Origin: Hydractinia symbiolongicarpus
Taxonomy: Eukaryota > Cnidaria > Hydrozoa > Anthoathecata > Hydractiniidae
Direction of reading: 5' to 3'
Assembly (NCBI RefSeq): GCF_029227915.1
Contig: NC_079877.1
Location: forward strand, 19,123,851-19,187,850
DNA length: 64,000 nt
Positions within the stretch are counted from its first letter, which is position 1. The number at the start of each line of letters is the position of its first letter. Below the pieces are notes generated by a model, which made no database searches, was not told the DNA's origin, and was given only the letters and a program-made list of their open reading frames with translations. Both the position numbers and the translations under genes were made by a program. Below are positions 11,642 through 24,840 of the stretch, piece by piece.

Positions 11642-14602
11642 AAGGCCTTAATTAGGCTGCAAAAGGCCATACTACGGCTTGTCGAAGGCTATGCAAGCTG
11701 TTTCGGGTGATATAAGGGCATGGCGTCAAGGAAAACGACTTGGGACGTTGTAGTCCATTGGGACTGCAAGGACTAGACCAATGGCAAGTTGCGCGAACAC
11801 GTGGAACAACGTAATTCACGTGTATGGCCTTTATTAGGCCGCAAAAGGCCATACTACGGCTTATCGAAGTCTATGCAAGCCGTTGCCGGTGGTATAAGGG
11901 CATGGCGTCAAAGAAAACGACTTGGGACGTTGTAGTCCATTGAGACTGAGAGAACTAGACCAATAGCACCATGCGCAGACTCGTGGAAATACGTGATTTT
12001 CGTGTAAGGCCTTTATTAGGCGGAAAAAAGCCATATTACGGCTTTTAGTAGGCTATGCACGTAGTTGACGTTGATATAAGGCAATGGCGCCATGGAAAAC
12101 GACTTTGGACGTTGTAGATCATTAAGACTGCAAGGACTAAACCCATGGCAACTGTGCGGACCCGTGGACCACGTATTTTAAGTGTAGGGCCTTAATTATG
12201 TCGTAAAAGACCATATTACGGCTTTTAGAAGGCCATGCACTTAGTGGACGATGATAAAAGGCCATGGCGCCAAGGAAAAGGACTTGGCATGATGCAGTCT
12301 ATTGAGAATGAAAGGACTAGACTAATGGCAAGCTGCACGAACACGTGGAACAACGTAATTTACGTGTAAGGCCTTAATTATGTCGTAAAAGACCATATCA
12401 CGGTTTTTAGAAGGCCATGCACGTAGTGTACGGTGATATAAGGGCATGGCGCCAAGAAAACCGACTGGGAACGTTGTAGTCCATTGAGACTGAAAGGTCT
12501 AGACCAATGATACCATGAGCAGTCCCATGGTACCAAGTGATTAACGTGTAAGGCCTTTATTAGGCGGCAAGAGGCCATAGTACGGATTTTAGAAGGCTAT
12601 GCTCGTAGTTGACGTTGATATAAGGCAATGGCGCCATGGAAAACGACTTGGGACGGTTTAGATCATTATGACTGCAAGGACTAAACGCATGGAACCTGTG
12701 CGGACCCGTGCAACGACGTATTTTATGTGTAGGGCCTTAATTATGTCGTAAAAGACCATATTACTGCTTTTAGAAGGCTGTGCACGTAGTTGACGGTGAT
12801 ATAAGGGCATGGCGCCGAGAAAAACGACTTGGCACGATGCAGTCCATTGAGAATGAAAGGACTAGAGCTATGATACCATGCACAGGCTTGTGGAACCACG
12901 TAATTTACGTGTAAGGCCTTAATTAGTCTGCAAAAGGCCATAATACGGCTTGTCGAAGTCTATGCAAGCAGTTGCCGGTGGTATAAGGGCATGGCGTCAA
13001 AGAAAACGGCTTGGGACGTTGCAGTCCATTGAGACTGCAGGGACTAGACCAATGGCAAGCTCTGCGAACACGTGGAACCACGTAATTCACGTGTAAGGCC
13101 TTTATTAGGACGCAAAGCCATATTACGGCTTTTAGAAGGCTATGCACGTAGTTAACGGTGATATAAGGGCATGGCGCCAAGGAAAACGACTTGGCACGAT
13201 GCAGTCCATTGAGAATGAAAGGACTAGACCAATGATACCTTGCCCAGGCTTGTGGAACCACGTAATTTACGTGAAGGCCTTAACTGGGCTGCAAAAGGCC
13301 ATACTACGGCTTGTCGAAGGCTATGCATGCAGTTGACGTTGATATAAGGCAATGGCGCCATGGAAAACGACTTGAGACGTTGTAGATCATTAGGACTGCA
13401 AAGACTAAACCCATGGCAACTGTGCGGACCCGTGGAACCACGTATTTTAAGTGTAGGGCCTTAATTATGTCGTAAAAGACCATATTACGGCTTTTAGAAG
13501 GCCATGCACTTAGTGGACGATGATAAAAGGCCATGGCGCCAAGGAAAAGGACTTGGCATGATGCAGTCTATTGAGAATGAAAGGACTAGACCAATGGCAA
13601 GCTGCGCGAACACGTGGAACCACGTAATTCACGTGTAAGGCCTACTAGAGCTATGGCAACCTGAGCGGCCACGTAGAACCACGTAATTTAAGTGTAGGGT
13701 CTTTATTAGGCCGCCAAAAGCCATATTACGCCTTTTAGAACGCTATGCACGTAGTTGACAGTGAAATAAGGGCATGGCGCAAAGGGAAATGACTTAGCAC
13801 GTTGTAGTCCTTTGAGACTGAGAAACTAGCCCAATGACACCATGCGCAGACTCGTGGGAATACGTGATTTTCGTGTAAGGCCTTTATTAGGCGGTAAAAA
13901 GCCATATTACTGCTTTTAGAAGGCTACGCACGTAGTTGACGGTGATATAAGGGCATGCCGCCAGGGAAAATGACTTTGGACGTTGTAGTCCTTTGAGACA
14001 GAGAGAACTAGACCAATGGTACCATGCGCAGACTCGTGGAAATACGTGATTTTCGTGTAAGGCCTTTATTAGGCGGTAAAAAGCCATATTACTGCTTTTA
14101 GAAGGCTACGCACGTAGTTGACGGTGATATAAGGCCATGACGCCTAGGAAACCGACTTGGAACGTTGTAGTCCATTGAGACTGAATGGTCTAGACCAATG
14201 ATACCATGAGCAGGCTCGTGGAACTAAGTGATTAACGTGTAAGGCCTTTATTAGGCGGCAAGAGGCCATAGTACGGCTTTTAGAAGGCTATGCATGTAGT
14301 TGACGGTGATATAATGGCATGGCGCCAAGGCAAATGACTTTGGACGATGTAGTCCTTTGAGACTGAGAGAACTGACCAATGATACAATGCGCAGGCTTCT
14401 GAAAGTACTTGATTTTGTGTAAGGCCTTTATTAGGCGGCAAGAGGCCATAGTACGGCTTTTAGAAGGCTATGCACATATTTGACGGTGATAAAAGGCCAT
14501 GGAGGGAAGGAAAACGAATTGACACGTTGCAGTCCATTGAAAATGAAAGGACTAGACCAATGATACCATGCGCAGGCCTGTGGAACCACGTAATTCACGT
14601 GT
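11642..14602. repeat. 2,961-bp HOR, copy B
   Basis: This is the tandem copy of 8,680-11,641, with the monomer order preserved throughout and the 59-bp fragment at 13,637-13,695. It is one base shorter because of the deletion near 12,163. It passes at 14,603 into the 907-bp pentamer block, as the partial copy ending at 2,411 does. That shared exit suggests copy A acquired its present junction by unequal exchange. Confidence 0.92.
13637..13695. repeat. 59-bp truncated monomer
   Basis: Same deletion joint, within copy B of the 2,961-bp HOR, at the position equivalent to 10,676-10,734. Confidence 0.9.
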
Positions 14603-16800
14603 AAGACCTTTATTAGGCCGCAAAAGCCAAGTTACGGCTTTTAGATGGGTATCCACGTAGTTAAGGGTGATATAAAGGCATGGCGCCATGCAAAACGACA
14701 TGGGCCGTTGTAGATCATTATGACTGCAAGGACTAAGCCCATGGCAACCTGTGCGGACCCGTGCAACGACGAATTTTATGTGTAGGGCCTTAATTATTTC
14801 GTAAAAGACCATATTACTGCTTTTAGAAGGATATGCACGTAGTTGACGGTGATATGAGGGTATGGCGCCAGGGAAAATGACTTTGGACGTTGTAGTCCTT
14901 TGAGACAGAGAGAACTAGACCAATGGTACCATGCGCAGACTCGTGGAAATACGTGATTTTCGTGTAAGGCCTTTATTAGGCGGTAAAAAGCCATATTACT
15001 GCTTTTAGAAGGCTACGCACGTAGTTGACGGTGATATAAGGCCATGACGCCAAGGAAACCGACTTGGAACGTTGTAGTCCATTGAGACTGAATGGTCTAG
15101 ACCAATGATACCATGAGCAGGCTCGTGGAACTAAGTGATTAACGTGTAAGGCCTTTATTAGGCGGCAAGAGGCCATAGTACGGCTTTTAGAAGGCTGTGC
15201 ATGTAGTTGACGGTGATATAATGGCATGGCGCCAAGGCAAATGACTTTGGACGATGTAGTCCTTTGAGACTGAGAGAACTGACCAATGATACAATGCGCA
15301 GGCTTCTGAAAGTACTTGATTTTGTGTAAGGCCTTTATTAGGCGGCAAAAGGCCATAGTACGGCTTTTAGAAGGCTATGCACATATTTGACGGTGATAAA
15401 AGGCCTTGGAGGGAAGGAAAACGAATTGACACGTTGCAGTCCATTGAAAATGAAAGGACTAGACCAATGATACCATGCGCAGGCTTGTGGAACCACGTAA
15501 TTCACGTGTAAGACCTTTATTAGGCCGCAAAAGCCAAGTTACGGCTTTTAGATGGGTATCCACGTAGTTAAGGGTGATATAAAGGCATGGCGCCATGCAA
15601 AACGACATGGGCCGTTGTAGATCATTATGACTGCAAGGACTAAGCCCATGGCAACCTGTGCGGACCCGTGCAACGACGAATTTTATGTGTAGGGCCTTAA
15701 TTATTTCGTAAAAGACCATATTACTGCTTTTAGAAGGATATGCACGTAGTTGACGGTGATATGAGGGTATGGCGCCAGGGAAAATGACTTTGGACGTTGT
15801 AGTCCTTTGAGACAGAGAGAACTAGACCAATGGTACCATGCGCAGACTCGTGGAAATACGTGATTTTCGTGTAAGGCCTTTATTAGGCGGTTAAAAGCCA
15901 TATTACTGCTTTTAGAAGGCTACGAACGTAGTTGACGGTGATATAAGGCCATGACGCCAAGGAAACCGACTTGGAACGTTGTAGTCCATTGAGACTGAAT
16001 GGTCTAGACCAATGATACCATGAGCAGGCTCGTGGAACTAAGTGATTAACGTGTAAGGCCTTTATTAGGCGGCAAGAGGCCATAGTACGGCTTTTAGAAG
16101 GCTGTGCATGTAGTTGACGGTGATATAATGGCATGGCGCCAAGGCAAATGACTTTGGACGATGTAGTCCTTTGAGACTGAGAGAACTGACCAATGATACA
16201 ATGCGCAGGCTTCTGAAAGTACTTGATTTTGTGTAAGGCCTTTATTAGGCGGCAAAAGGCCATAGTACGGCTTTTAGAAGGCTATGCACATATTTGACGG
16301 TGATAAAAGGCCATGGAGGGAAGGAAAACGAATTGGCACGTTGCAGTCCATTGAAAATGAAAGGACTAGACCAATGATACCATGCGCAGGCTTGTGGAAC
16401 CACGTAATTCACGTGTAAGACCTTTATTAGGCCGCAAAAGCCAAGTTACGGCTTTTAGATGGGTATCCACGTAGTTAAGGGTGATATAAAGGCATGGCGC
16501 CATGCAAAACGACATGGGCCGTTGTAGATCATTATGACTGCAAGGACTAAGCCCATGGCAACCTGTGCGGACCCGTGCAACGACGAATTTTATGTGTAGG
16601 GCCTTAATTATTTCGTAAAAGACCATATTACTGCTTTTAGAAGGATATGCACGTAGTTGACGGTGATATGAGGGTATGGCGCCAGGGAAAATGACTTTGG
16701 ACGTTGTAGTCTTTTGAGACAGAGAGAACTAGACCAATGGAACCATGCGCAAAATCGTGGAAATACGTGATTTTCGCGTAAGGCCTTTATTAGGCAGCAA
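13907..16800. repeat. 907-bp pentamer HOR, three copies plus a partial
   Basis: The sequence recurs at 907-bp steps: about 13,907-14,813, 14,814-15,720, 15,721-16,627, then a partial copy to about 16,800. The units are nearly identical to those at 1,716-3,704, which form only two copies plus a partial. The block therefore differs in copy number between two related places in the same array. Confidence 0.9.
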
Positions 16801-19800
16801 AAATCCATATTACTGCTTTTAGAAGGCTATGCAAGCAGTTGCCGGTGATATAAGGGCATGGCGTCAAGGAAAACGACTTGGGACGTTGTAGTCCATTCAG
16901 ACTGCAAGGACTAGAGCCATGGCAAGTTGCGCGAACACGTGGAACAACGTAATTCACGTGTAAGGCCTTTATTAGGCCGCAAAAGCCATATTACAGCTTG
17001 TCGAAGGCTATGCAAGCAGTTGCCGGTGATATAAGGGCATGGCGTCAAGAAAAACAACTTGGCACGTTGTAGATCATTATGACTGCAACTACTAAGCCCA
17101 TGGCAACCTGTGCGGCCCCGTGCAACGACGTATTTTATGTGTAGGGCCTTAATTATGTCGTAAAAGACCATATTACTGCATTTAGAAGGCTATGCACGTA
17201 GTTGACGGTGATATAAGGGCATGGCGCCAAGAAAAACGACTTGGCACGATGCAGTCCATTGAGAATGAAGGGACTAGATCAATGATGCCATGAGCAGTCT
17301 CGTGGAACTAAGTGATTAACGTGTAAGGCTTTTATTAGGCGGCAAGAGGCCATAGTACGGCTTTTAGAAGGCTATGCTCGTAGTTGACGTTGATATAAGG
17401 CAATGGCGCCATGGAAAACGACTTGGGACGTTGTAGATCATTATAAGTGCAAGGACTAAGCCCATGGCAACCTGTGCGGCCCCGTGCAACGACGTATTTT
17501 ATGTGTAGGGCCTTAATTATGTCGTAAAAGACCATATTACTGCATTTAGAAGGCTATGCACGTAGTTGACGGTGATATAAGGGCATGGCGCCAAGAAAAA
17601 CGACTTGGCACGATGCAGTCCATTGAGAATGAAGGGACTAGATCAATGATACCATGCGCAGGCTTGTGGAACCAAGTAATTTACGTGTAAGGCCTTTATT
17701 AGGCCGCAAAAGCCATATTACGGCTTTTAGAAGGCTATGCACGTAGTTGACGGTGATATAAGGGTATGGCGCCAGGGAAAATGACTTTGGACGTTGTAGT
17801 CCTTTGAGACAGAGAGAACTAGACCAATGGTACCATGCGCAAACTCGTGGAAATACGTGATTTTCGTGTAAGGCCTTAGTTAGGCTGCAAAATGCCATAC
17901 TACGGCTTGTCGAAGGCTATGCACGCAATTGCCGGTGATATAAGAGCATGGCGTTAAGGATAATGACTTGGGACGTTGTAGTCTATTCAGACTGCAAGGA
18001 CTAGACCAATGGCAAGTTGCGGGAACACGTGGACCAACGTAATTCACGTGTAAGGCCTTAATTATGTCGTAAAAGACCATATTACGGCCTTTAGAAGGCC
18101 ATGCACGTAGTGGACGATGATAAAAGGCCATGGCGCCAAGGAAAACGACTTGGCACGTTGCAGTCCATTGAGAATGAAAGGACCAGACCAATGATACAAT
18201 GCGCAGGCCTCTGGAAGTACTTGATTTCGTGTAAGGCCTTTATTACGCGGCAAGAGGCCATAGTACGGCTTTTAGAAGGCTATGCACATATTTGACGGTG
18301 ATAAAAGGCCATGGCGGGAAGGAAAACGAATTAGCACGTTGCAGTCCATTGAGAATGAAAGGACTAGACCAATGATACCATGCGCAGGCTTGTGGAACCA
18401 CGTAATTCACGTGTAAGACCTTTATTAGGCCGCAAAAGCCAAGTTACGGCTTTTAGAAGGGTATCCACGTAGTTAAGGGTGATATAAAGGCATGGCGCCA
18501 TGGAAAACGACATGGGACGTTGTAGATCATTATGACTGCAAGGACTAAACCCATGGCAACCTGTGCAGACCCGTGCAACGACGAATTTTATGTGTAGGGC
18601 CTTAATTATTTCGTAAAAGACCATATTACTGCTTTTAGAAGGATATGCACGTAGTTGACGGTGATATGAGGGTATGGCGCCAGGGAAAATGACTTTGGAC
18701 GTTGTAGTCCATTGAGACTGCAGGGACTAGACCAATGGCAAGCTGTGCGAACACGTGGAACCACGTAATTCACGTGTAAGGCCTTTATTAGGACGCAAAG
18801 CCATATTACGGCTTTTAGAAGGCTATGCACGTAGTTAACGGTGATATAAGGGCATGGCGCCAAGGAAAACGACTTGGCACGATGCAGTCCATTGAGAATG
18901 AAAGGACTAGACCAATGATACCTTGCCCAGGCTTGTGGAACCACGTAATTTACGTGAAGGCCTTAACTGGGCTGCAAAAGGCCATACTACGGCTTGTCGA
19001 TGGCTATGCATGCAGTTGACGTTGATATAAGGCAATGGCGCCATGGAAAACGACTTGAGACGTTGTAGATCATTAAGACTGCAAAGATTAAACCCATGGC
19101 AACTGTGCGGACCCGTGGAACCACGTATTTTAAGTGTAGGGCCTTAATTATGTCGTAAAAGACCATATTACGGCTTTTAGAAGGCCATGCACTTAGTGGA
19201 CGATGATAAAAGGCCATGGCGCCAAGGAAAACGACTTGGCATGATGCAGTCCATGGAGAATGAAAGGACTAGACCAATGGCAAGCTGCGCGAACACGTGG
19301 AACCACGTAATTCACGTGTAAGGCCTACTAGAGCCATGGCAACCTGAGCGGCCACGTAGAACCACGTAATTTAAGTGTAGGGTCTTTATTAGGCCGCCAA
19401 AAGCCATATTACGCCTTTTAGAACGCTATGCACGTAGTTGACAGTGATATAAGGGCATGGCGCAAAGGGAAATGACTTAGCACGTTGTAGTCCTTTGAGA
19501 CTGAGAAACTAGCCCAATGACACCATGCGCAGACTCGTGGGAATACGTGATTTTCGTGTAAGGCCTTTATTAGGCGGTAAAAAGCCATATTACTGCTTTT
19601 AGAAGGCTACGCACGTAGTTGACGGTGATATAAGGGCATGGCGCCAGGGAAAATGACTTTGGACGTTGTAGTCCTTTGAGACTGAATGGTCTAGACCAAT
19701 GATACCATGAGCAGGCTCGTGGAACTAAGTGATTAACGTGTAAGGCCTTTATTAGGCGGCAAGAGGCCATAGTACGGCTTTTAGAAGGCTGTGCATGTAG

Positions 19801-21767
19801 TTGACGGTGATATAATGGCATGGCGCCAAGGCAAATGACTTTGGACGATGTAGTCCTTTGAGACTGAGAGAACTGACCAATGATACAATGCGCAGGCTTC
19901 TGAAAGTACTTGATTTTGTGTAAGGCCTTTATTAGGCGGCAAGAGGCCATAGTACGGCTTTTAGAAGGCTATGCACATAATTGACGGTGATAAAAGGCCA
20001 TGGAGGGAAGGAAAACGAATTGGCACGTTGCAGTCCATTGAAAATGAAAGGACTAGACCAATGATACCATGCGCAGGCTTGTGGAACCACGTAATTCACG
20101 TGTAAGACCTTTATTAGGCCGCAAAAGCCAAGTTACGGCTTTTAGAATGGTATCCACGTAGTTAAGGGTGATATAAAGGCATGGCGCCATGCAAAACGAC
20201 ATGGGCCGTTGTAGATCATTATGACTGCAAGGACTAAGCCCATGGCAACCTGTGCGGACCCGTGCAACGACGAATTTTATGTGTAGGGCCTTAATTATTT
20301 CGTAAAAGACCATATTACTGCTTTTAGAAGGATATGCACGTAGTTGACGGTGATATGAGGGTATGGCGCCAGGGAAAATGACTTTGGACGTTGTAGTCTT
20401 TTGAGACAGAGAGAACTAGACCAATGGTACCATGCGCAAAATCGTGGAAATACGTGATTTTCGCGTAAGGCCTTTATTAGGCGGCAAAAATCCATATTAC
20501 TGCTTTTAGAAGGCTATGCAAGCAGTTGCCGGTGATATAAGGGCATGGCGTCAAGGAAAACGACTTGGGACGTTGTAGTCCATTCAGACTGCAAGGACTA
20601 GAGCCATGGCAAGTTGCGCGAACACGTGGAACAACGTAATTCACGTGTAAGGCCTTTATTAGGCCGCAAAAGCCATATTACAGCTTGTCGAAGGCTATGC
20701 AAGCAGTTGCCGGTGATATAAGGGCATGGCGTCAAGAAAAACAACTTGGCACGTTGTAGATCATTATGACTGCAACGACTAAGCCCATGGCAACCTGTGC
20801 GGCCCCGTGCAACGATGTATTTTATGTGTAGGGCCTTAATTATGTCGTAAAAGACCATATTACTGCATTTAGAAGGCTATGCACGTAGTTGGCGGTGATA
20901 TAAGGGCATGGCGCCAAGAAAAACGACTTGGCACGATGCAGTCCATTGAGAATGAAGGGACTAGTTCAATGATGCCATGAGCAGTCTCGTGGAACTAAGT
21001 GATTAACGTGTAAGGCTTTTATTAGGCGGCAAGAGGCCATAGTACGGCTTTTAGAAGGCTATGCTCGTAGTTGACGTTGATATAAGGCAATGGCGCCATG
21101 GAAAACAACTTGGGACGTTGTAGATCATTATAAGTGCAAGGACTAAGCCCATGGCCACCTGTGCGGCCCCGTGCAACGACGTATTTTATGTGTAGGGCCT
21201 TAATTATGTCGTAAAAGACCATATTACTGCATTTAGAAGGCTATGCACGTAGTTGACGGTGATATAAGGGCATGGCGCCAAGAAAAACGACTTGGCACGA
21301 TGCAATCCATTGAGAATGAAGGGACTAGATCAATGATACCATGCGCAGGCTTGTGGAACCAAGTAATTTACGTGTAAGGCCTTTATTAGGCCGCAAAAGC
21401 CATATTACGGCTTTTAGAAGGCTATGCACGTAGTTGACGGTGATATAAGGGTATGGCGCCAGGGAAAATGACTTTGGACGTTGTAGTCCTTTGAGACAGA
21501 GAGAACTAGACCTATGGTACCATGCGCAAACTCGTGGAAATACGTGATTTTCGTGTAAGGCCTTAGTTAGGCTGCAAAATGCCATACTACGGCTTGTCGA
21601 AGGCTATGCACGCAATTGCCGGTGATATAAGAGCATGGCGTTAAGGATAACGACTTGGGACGTTGTAGTCTATTCAGACTGCAAGGACTAGACCAATGGC
21701 AAGTTGCAGGAACATGTGGACCAACGTAATTCACGTGTAAGGCCTTAATTATGTCGTAAGAGACCAT
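15993..21767. repeat. 3,687-bp repeat, two copies
   Basis: About 15,993-18,080 matches 19,680-21,767 at an offset of 3,687 bp, equal to 20 monomers plus one 59-bp fragment. The block between the two copies holds 18,700-19,680, which matches 10,056-11,036 (offset 8,644). The left edge of the second copy lies inside a hybrid monomer near 19,680, where a GACTTTGG/GAGACTGAATGG sequence joins two classes. Confidence 0.85.
19320..19378. repeat. 59-bp truncated monomer
   Basis: Same deletion joint, in the 18.7-19.7 kb segment that copies part of the 2,961-bp HOR. This is the rightmost occurrence I found; none is seen in the remaining 44 kb. Confidence 0.88.
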
Positions 21768-21924
21768 AGTACGGCTTTTAGAAGGCTATGCACATATTTG
21801 ACGGTGATAAAAGGCCATGGCGGGAAGGAAAACGAATTAGCACGTTGCAGTCCATTGAGAATGAAAGGACTAGACCAATGATACCATGCGCAGGCTTGTG
21901 GAGCCACGTAATTCACGTGTAAGA

Positions 21925-23991
21925 CCTTTATTAGGCCGCAAAAGCCAAGTTACGGCTTTTAGAAGGGTATCCACGTAGTTAAGGGTGATATAAAGGCATG
22001 GCGCCATGGAAAACGACATGGAACGTTGTAGATCATTATGACTCCAAGGACTAAACCCATGGCAACCTGTGCAGACCCGTGCAACGACGAATTTTATGTG
22101 TAGGGCCTTAATTATTTCGTAAAAGACCATATTACTGCTTTTAGAAGGATATGCACGTAGTTGACGGTGATATGAGGGTATGGCGCCAGGGAAAATGACT
22201 TTGGACGTTGTAGTCCTTTGAGACAGAGAGAACTAGACCAATGGTACCATGCGCAAACTCGTGGAAATACGTGATTTTCGCGTAAGGCCTTTATTAGGCG
22301 GCAAAAATCCATATTACTGCTTTTAGAAGGCTATGCAAGCAGTTGCCGGTGATATAAGGGCATGGCGTCAAGGAAAACGACTTGGGACGTTGTAGTCCAT
22401 TCAGACTGCAAGGACTAGAGCCATGGCAACCTATGCGGACACGTGGAACCACGTAATTTCAGTGTAGGGTCTTTATTAGGCCGCAAAAAGCCATATTACG
22501 CCTTTTAGAAGGATATGCACGTAGTTGACGGTGATATGAGGGTATGGCGCCAGGGAAAATGACTTTGGACGTTGTAGTCCTTTGAGACAGAGAGAACTAG
22601 ACCAATGGTACCATGCGCAAACTCGTGGAAATACGTGATTTTCGCGTAAGGCCTTTATTAGGCGGCAAAAATCCATATTACTGCTTTTAGAAGGCTATGC
22701 AAGCAGTTGCCGGTGATATAAGGGCATGGCGTCAAGGAAAACGACTTGGGACGTTGTAGTCCATTCAGACTGCAAGGACTAGAGCCATGGCAACCTGTGC
22801 GGACACGTGGAACCACGTAATTTAAGTGTAGGGTCTGTATTAGGCCGCAAAAAGCCATATTACGCCTTTTAGAAGGATATGCACGTAGTTGACGGTGATA
22901 TGAGGGCATGGCGCCAGGGAAAATGACTTTGGACGTTGTAGTCCTTTGAGACAGAGAGAACTAGACCAATGGTACCATGCGTAAAATCGTGGAAATACGT
23001 GATTTTCGTGTAAGACCTTTATTAGGCCGCAAAATCCAAGTTACGGCTTTTAGAAGGGTATCCACGTAGTTAAGGGTGATATAAAGGCATGGCGCCATGG
23101 AAAACGACATGGGACGTTGTAGATCATTATGACTGCAAGGACTAAACCCATGGCAACCTGTGCAGACCCGTGCAACGACGAATTTTATGTGTAGGGCCTT
23201 AATTATTTCGTAAAAGACCATATTACTGCTTTTAGAAGGATATGCACGTAGTTGACGGTGATATGAGGGTATGGCGCCAGGGAAAATGACTTTGGACGTT
23301 GTAGTCCTTTGAGACAGAGAGAACTAGACCAGTGGTACCATGCGCAAACTCGTGGAAATACGTGATTTTCGCGTAAGGCCTTTATTAGGCGGCAAAAATC
23401 CATATTACTGCTTTTAGAAGGCTATGCAAGCAGTTGCCGGTGATATAAGGGCATGGCGTCAAGGAAAACGACTTGGGACGTTGTAGTCCATTCAGACTGC
23501 AAGGACTAGAGCCATGGCAACCTGTGCGGACACGTGGAACCACGTAATTTCAGTGTAGGGTCTTTATTAGGCCGCAAAAAGCCATATTACGCCTTTTAGA
23601 AGGATATGCACGTAGTTGACGGTGATATGAGGGTATGGCGCCAGGGAAAATGACTTTGGACGTTGTAGTCCTTTGAGACAGAGAGAACTAGACCAGTGGT
23701 ACCATGCGCAAACTCGTGGAAATACGTGATTTTCGCGTAAGGCCTTTATTAGGCGGCAAAAATCCATATTACTGCTTTTAGAAGGCTATGCAAGCAGTTG
23801 CCGGTGATATAAGGGCATGGCGTCAAGGAAAACGACTTGGGACGTTGTAGTCCATTCAGACTGCAAGGACTAGAGCCATGGCAACCTGTGCGGACACGTG
23901 GAACCACGTAATTTAAGTGTAGGGTCTTTATTAGGCCGCAAAAAGCCATATTACGCCTTTTAGAAGGCTATGCACGTAGTTGACGGTGATA
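21925..23991. repeat. 1,091-bp hexamer HOR with nested 364-bp dimers
   Basis: About 21,925-22,900 matches 23,016-23,991 at an offset of 1,091 bp (six monomers). Inside each copy, a monomer pair repeats at 364 bp: the monomer around 22,112-22,312 recurs at 22,476-22,676, and 23,203-23,403 recurs at 23,567-23,767. The CAGTGGTACC variant marks both dimer units of the second copy. Confidence 0.85.
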
Positions 23992-24099
23992 TAAGGGCAT
24001 GGCGCCAAGGCAAATGACTATGGATGTTGTACTCCTTTGAGACAGAGAGAACTAGAGCAATGGCATCATGCGCAGACTCGTGGAAATACGTTATTTTCG

Positions 24100-24840
24100 T
24101 GTAAGGCCTTAATTATGTCGTAAAAGACCATATTACTGCTTTTAGAAGGCTATGCACGTAGTTGATGGTGATACAAGGCCATGACGCCAAGAAAACCGAC
24201 TTGGAACGTTGTAGTCCATTGAGACTGGAAGGTCTAGACCAATGATGCCATGAGCAGTCTCGTGGAACTAAGTGATTAACGTGTAAGGCTTTTATTAGGC
24301 GGCAAGAGGACATAGTACGGCTTTTAGAAGGCTATGCTCGTAGTTGACGTTGATATAAGACAATGGCGCCATGGAAAACGACTTGGGACGTTGTAGATCA
24401 TTATGAGTGCAAGGACTAAGCCCATGGCAACCTGTGCGGCCCCGTGCAACGACGTATTTTATGTGTAGGGCCTTAATTATGTCGTAAAAGACCATATTAC
24501 TGCTTTTAGAAGGCTATGCACGTAGTTGATGGTGATACAAGGCCATGACGCCAAGAAAACCGACTTGGAACGTTGTAGTCCATTGAGACTGAAAGGTCTA
24601 GTCCAATGATGCCATGAGCAGTCTCGTGGAACTAAGTGATTAACGTGTAAGGCTTTTATTAGGCGGCAAGAGGCCATAGCACGGCTTTTAGAAGGCTATG
24701 CTCGTAGTTGACGTTGATATAAGGCAATGGTGCCATGGAAAACGACTTGGGACGTTGTAGATCATTATGAGTGCAAGGACTAAGCCCATGGCAACCTGTG
24801 CGGCCCCGTGCAACGACGTATTTTATGTGTAGGGCCTTAA
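24100..24840. repeat. 364-bp dimer, two tandem copies
   Basis: Two monomer classes alternate: one with GATACAAGGCCATGACGCC and GATTAACGTGTAAGGC, and one with GCTCGTAGTTGACGTTG, CAATGGCGCCATGG and TTTTATGTGTAGGG. The pair repeats at exactly 364 bp. The same class pair is one of the commonest two-monomer combinations from 24 to 46 kb. Confidence 0.88.
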
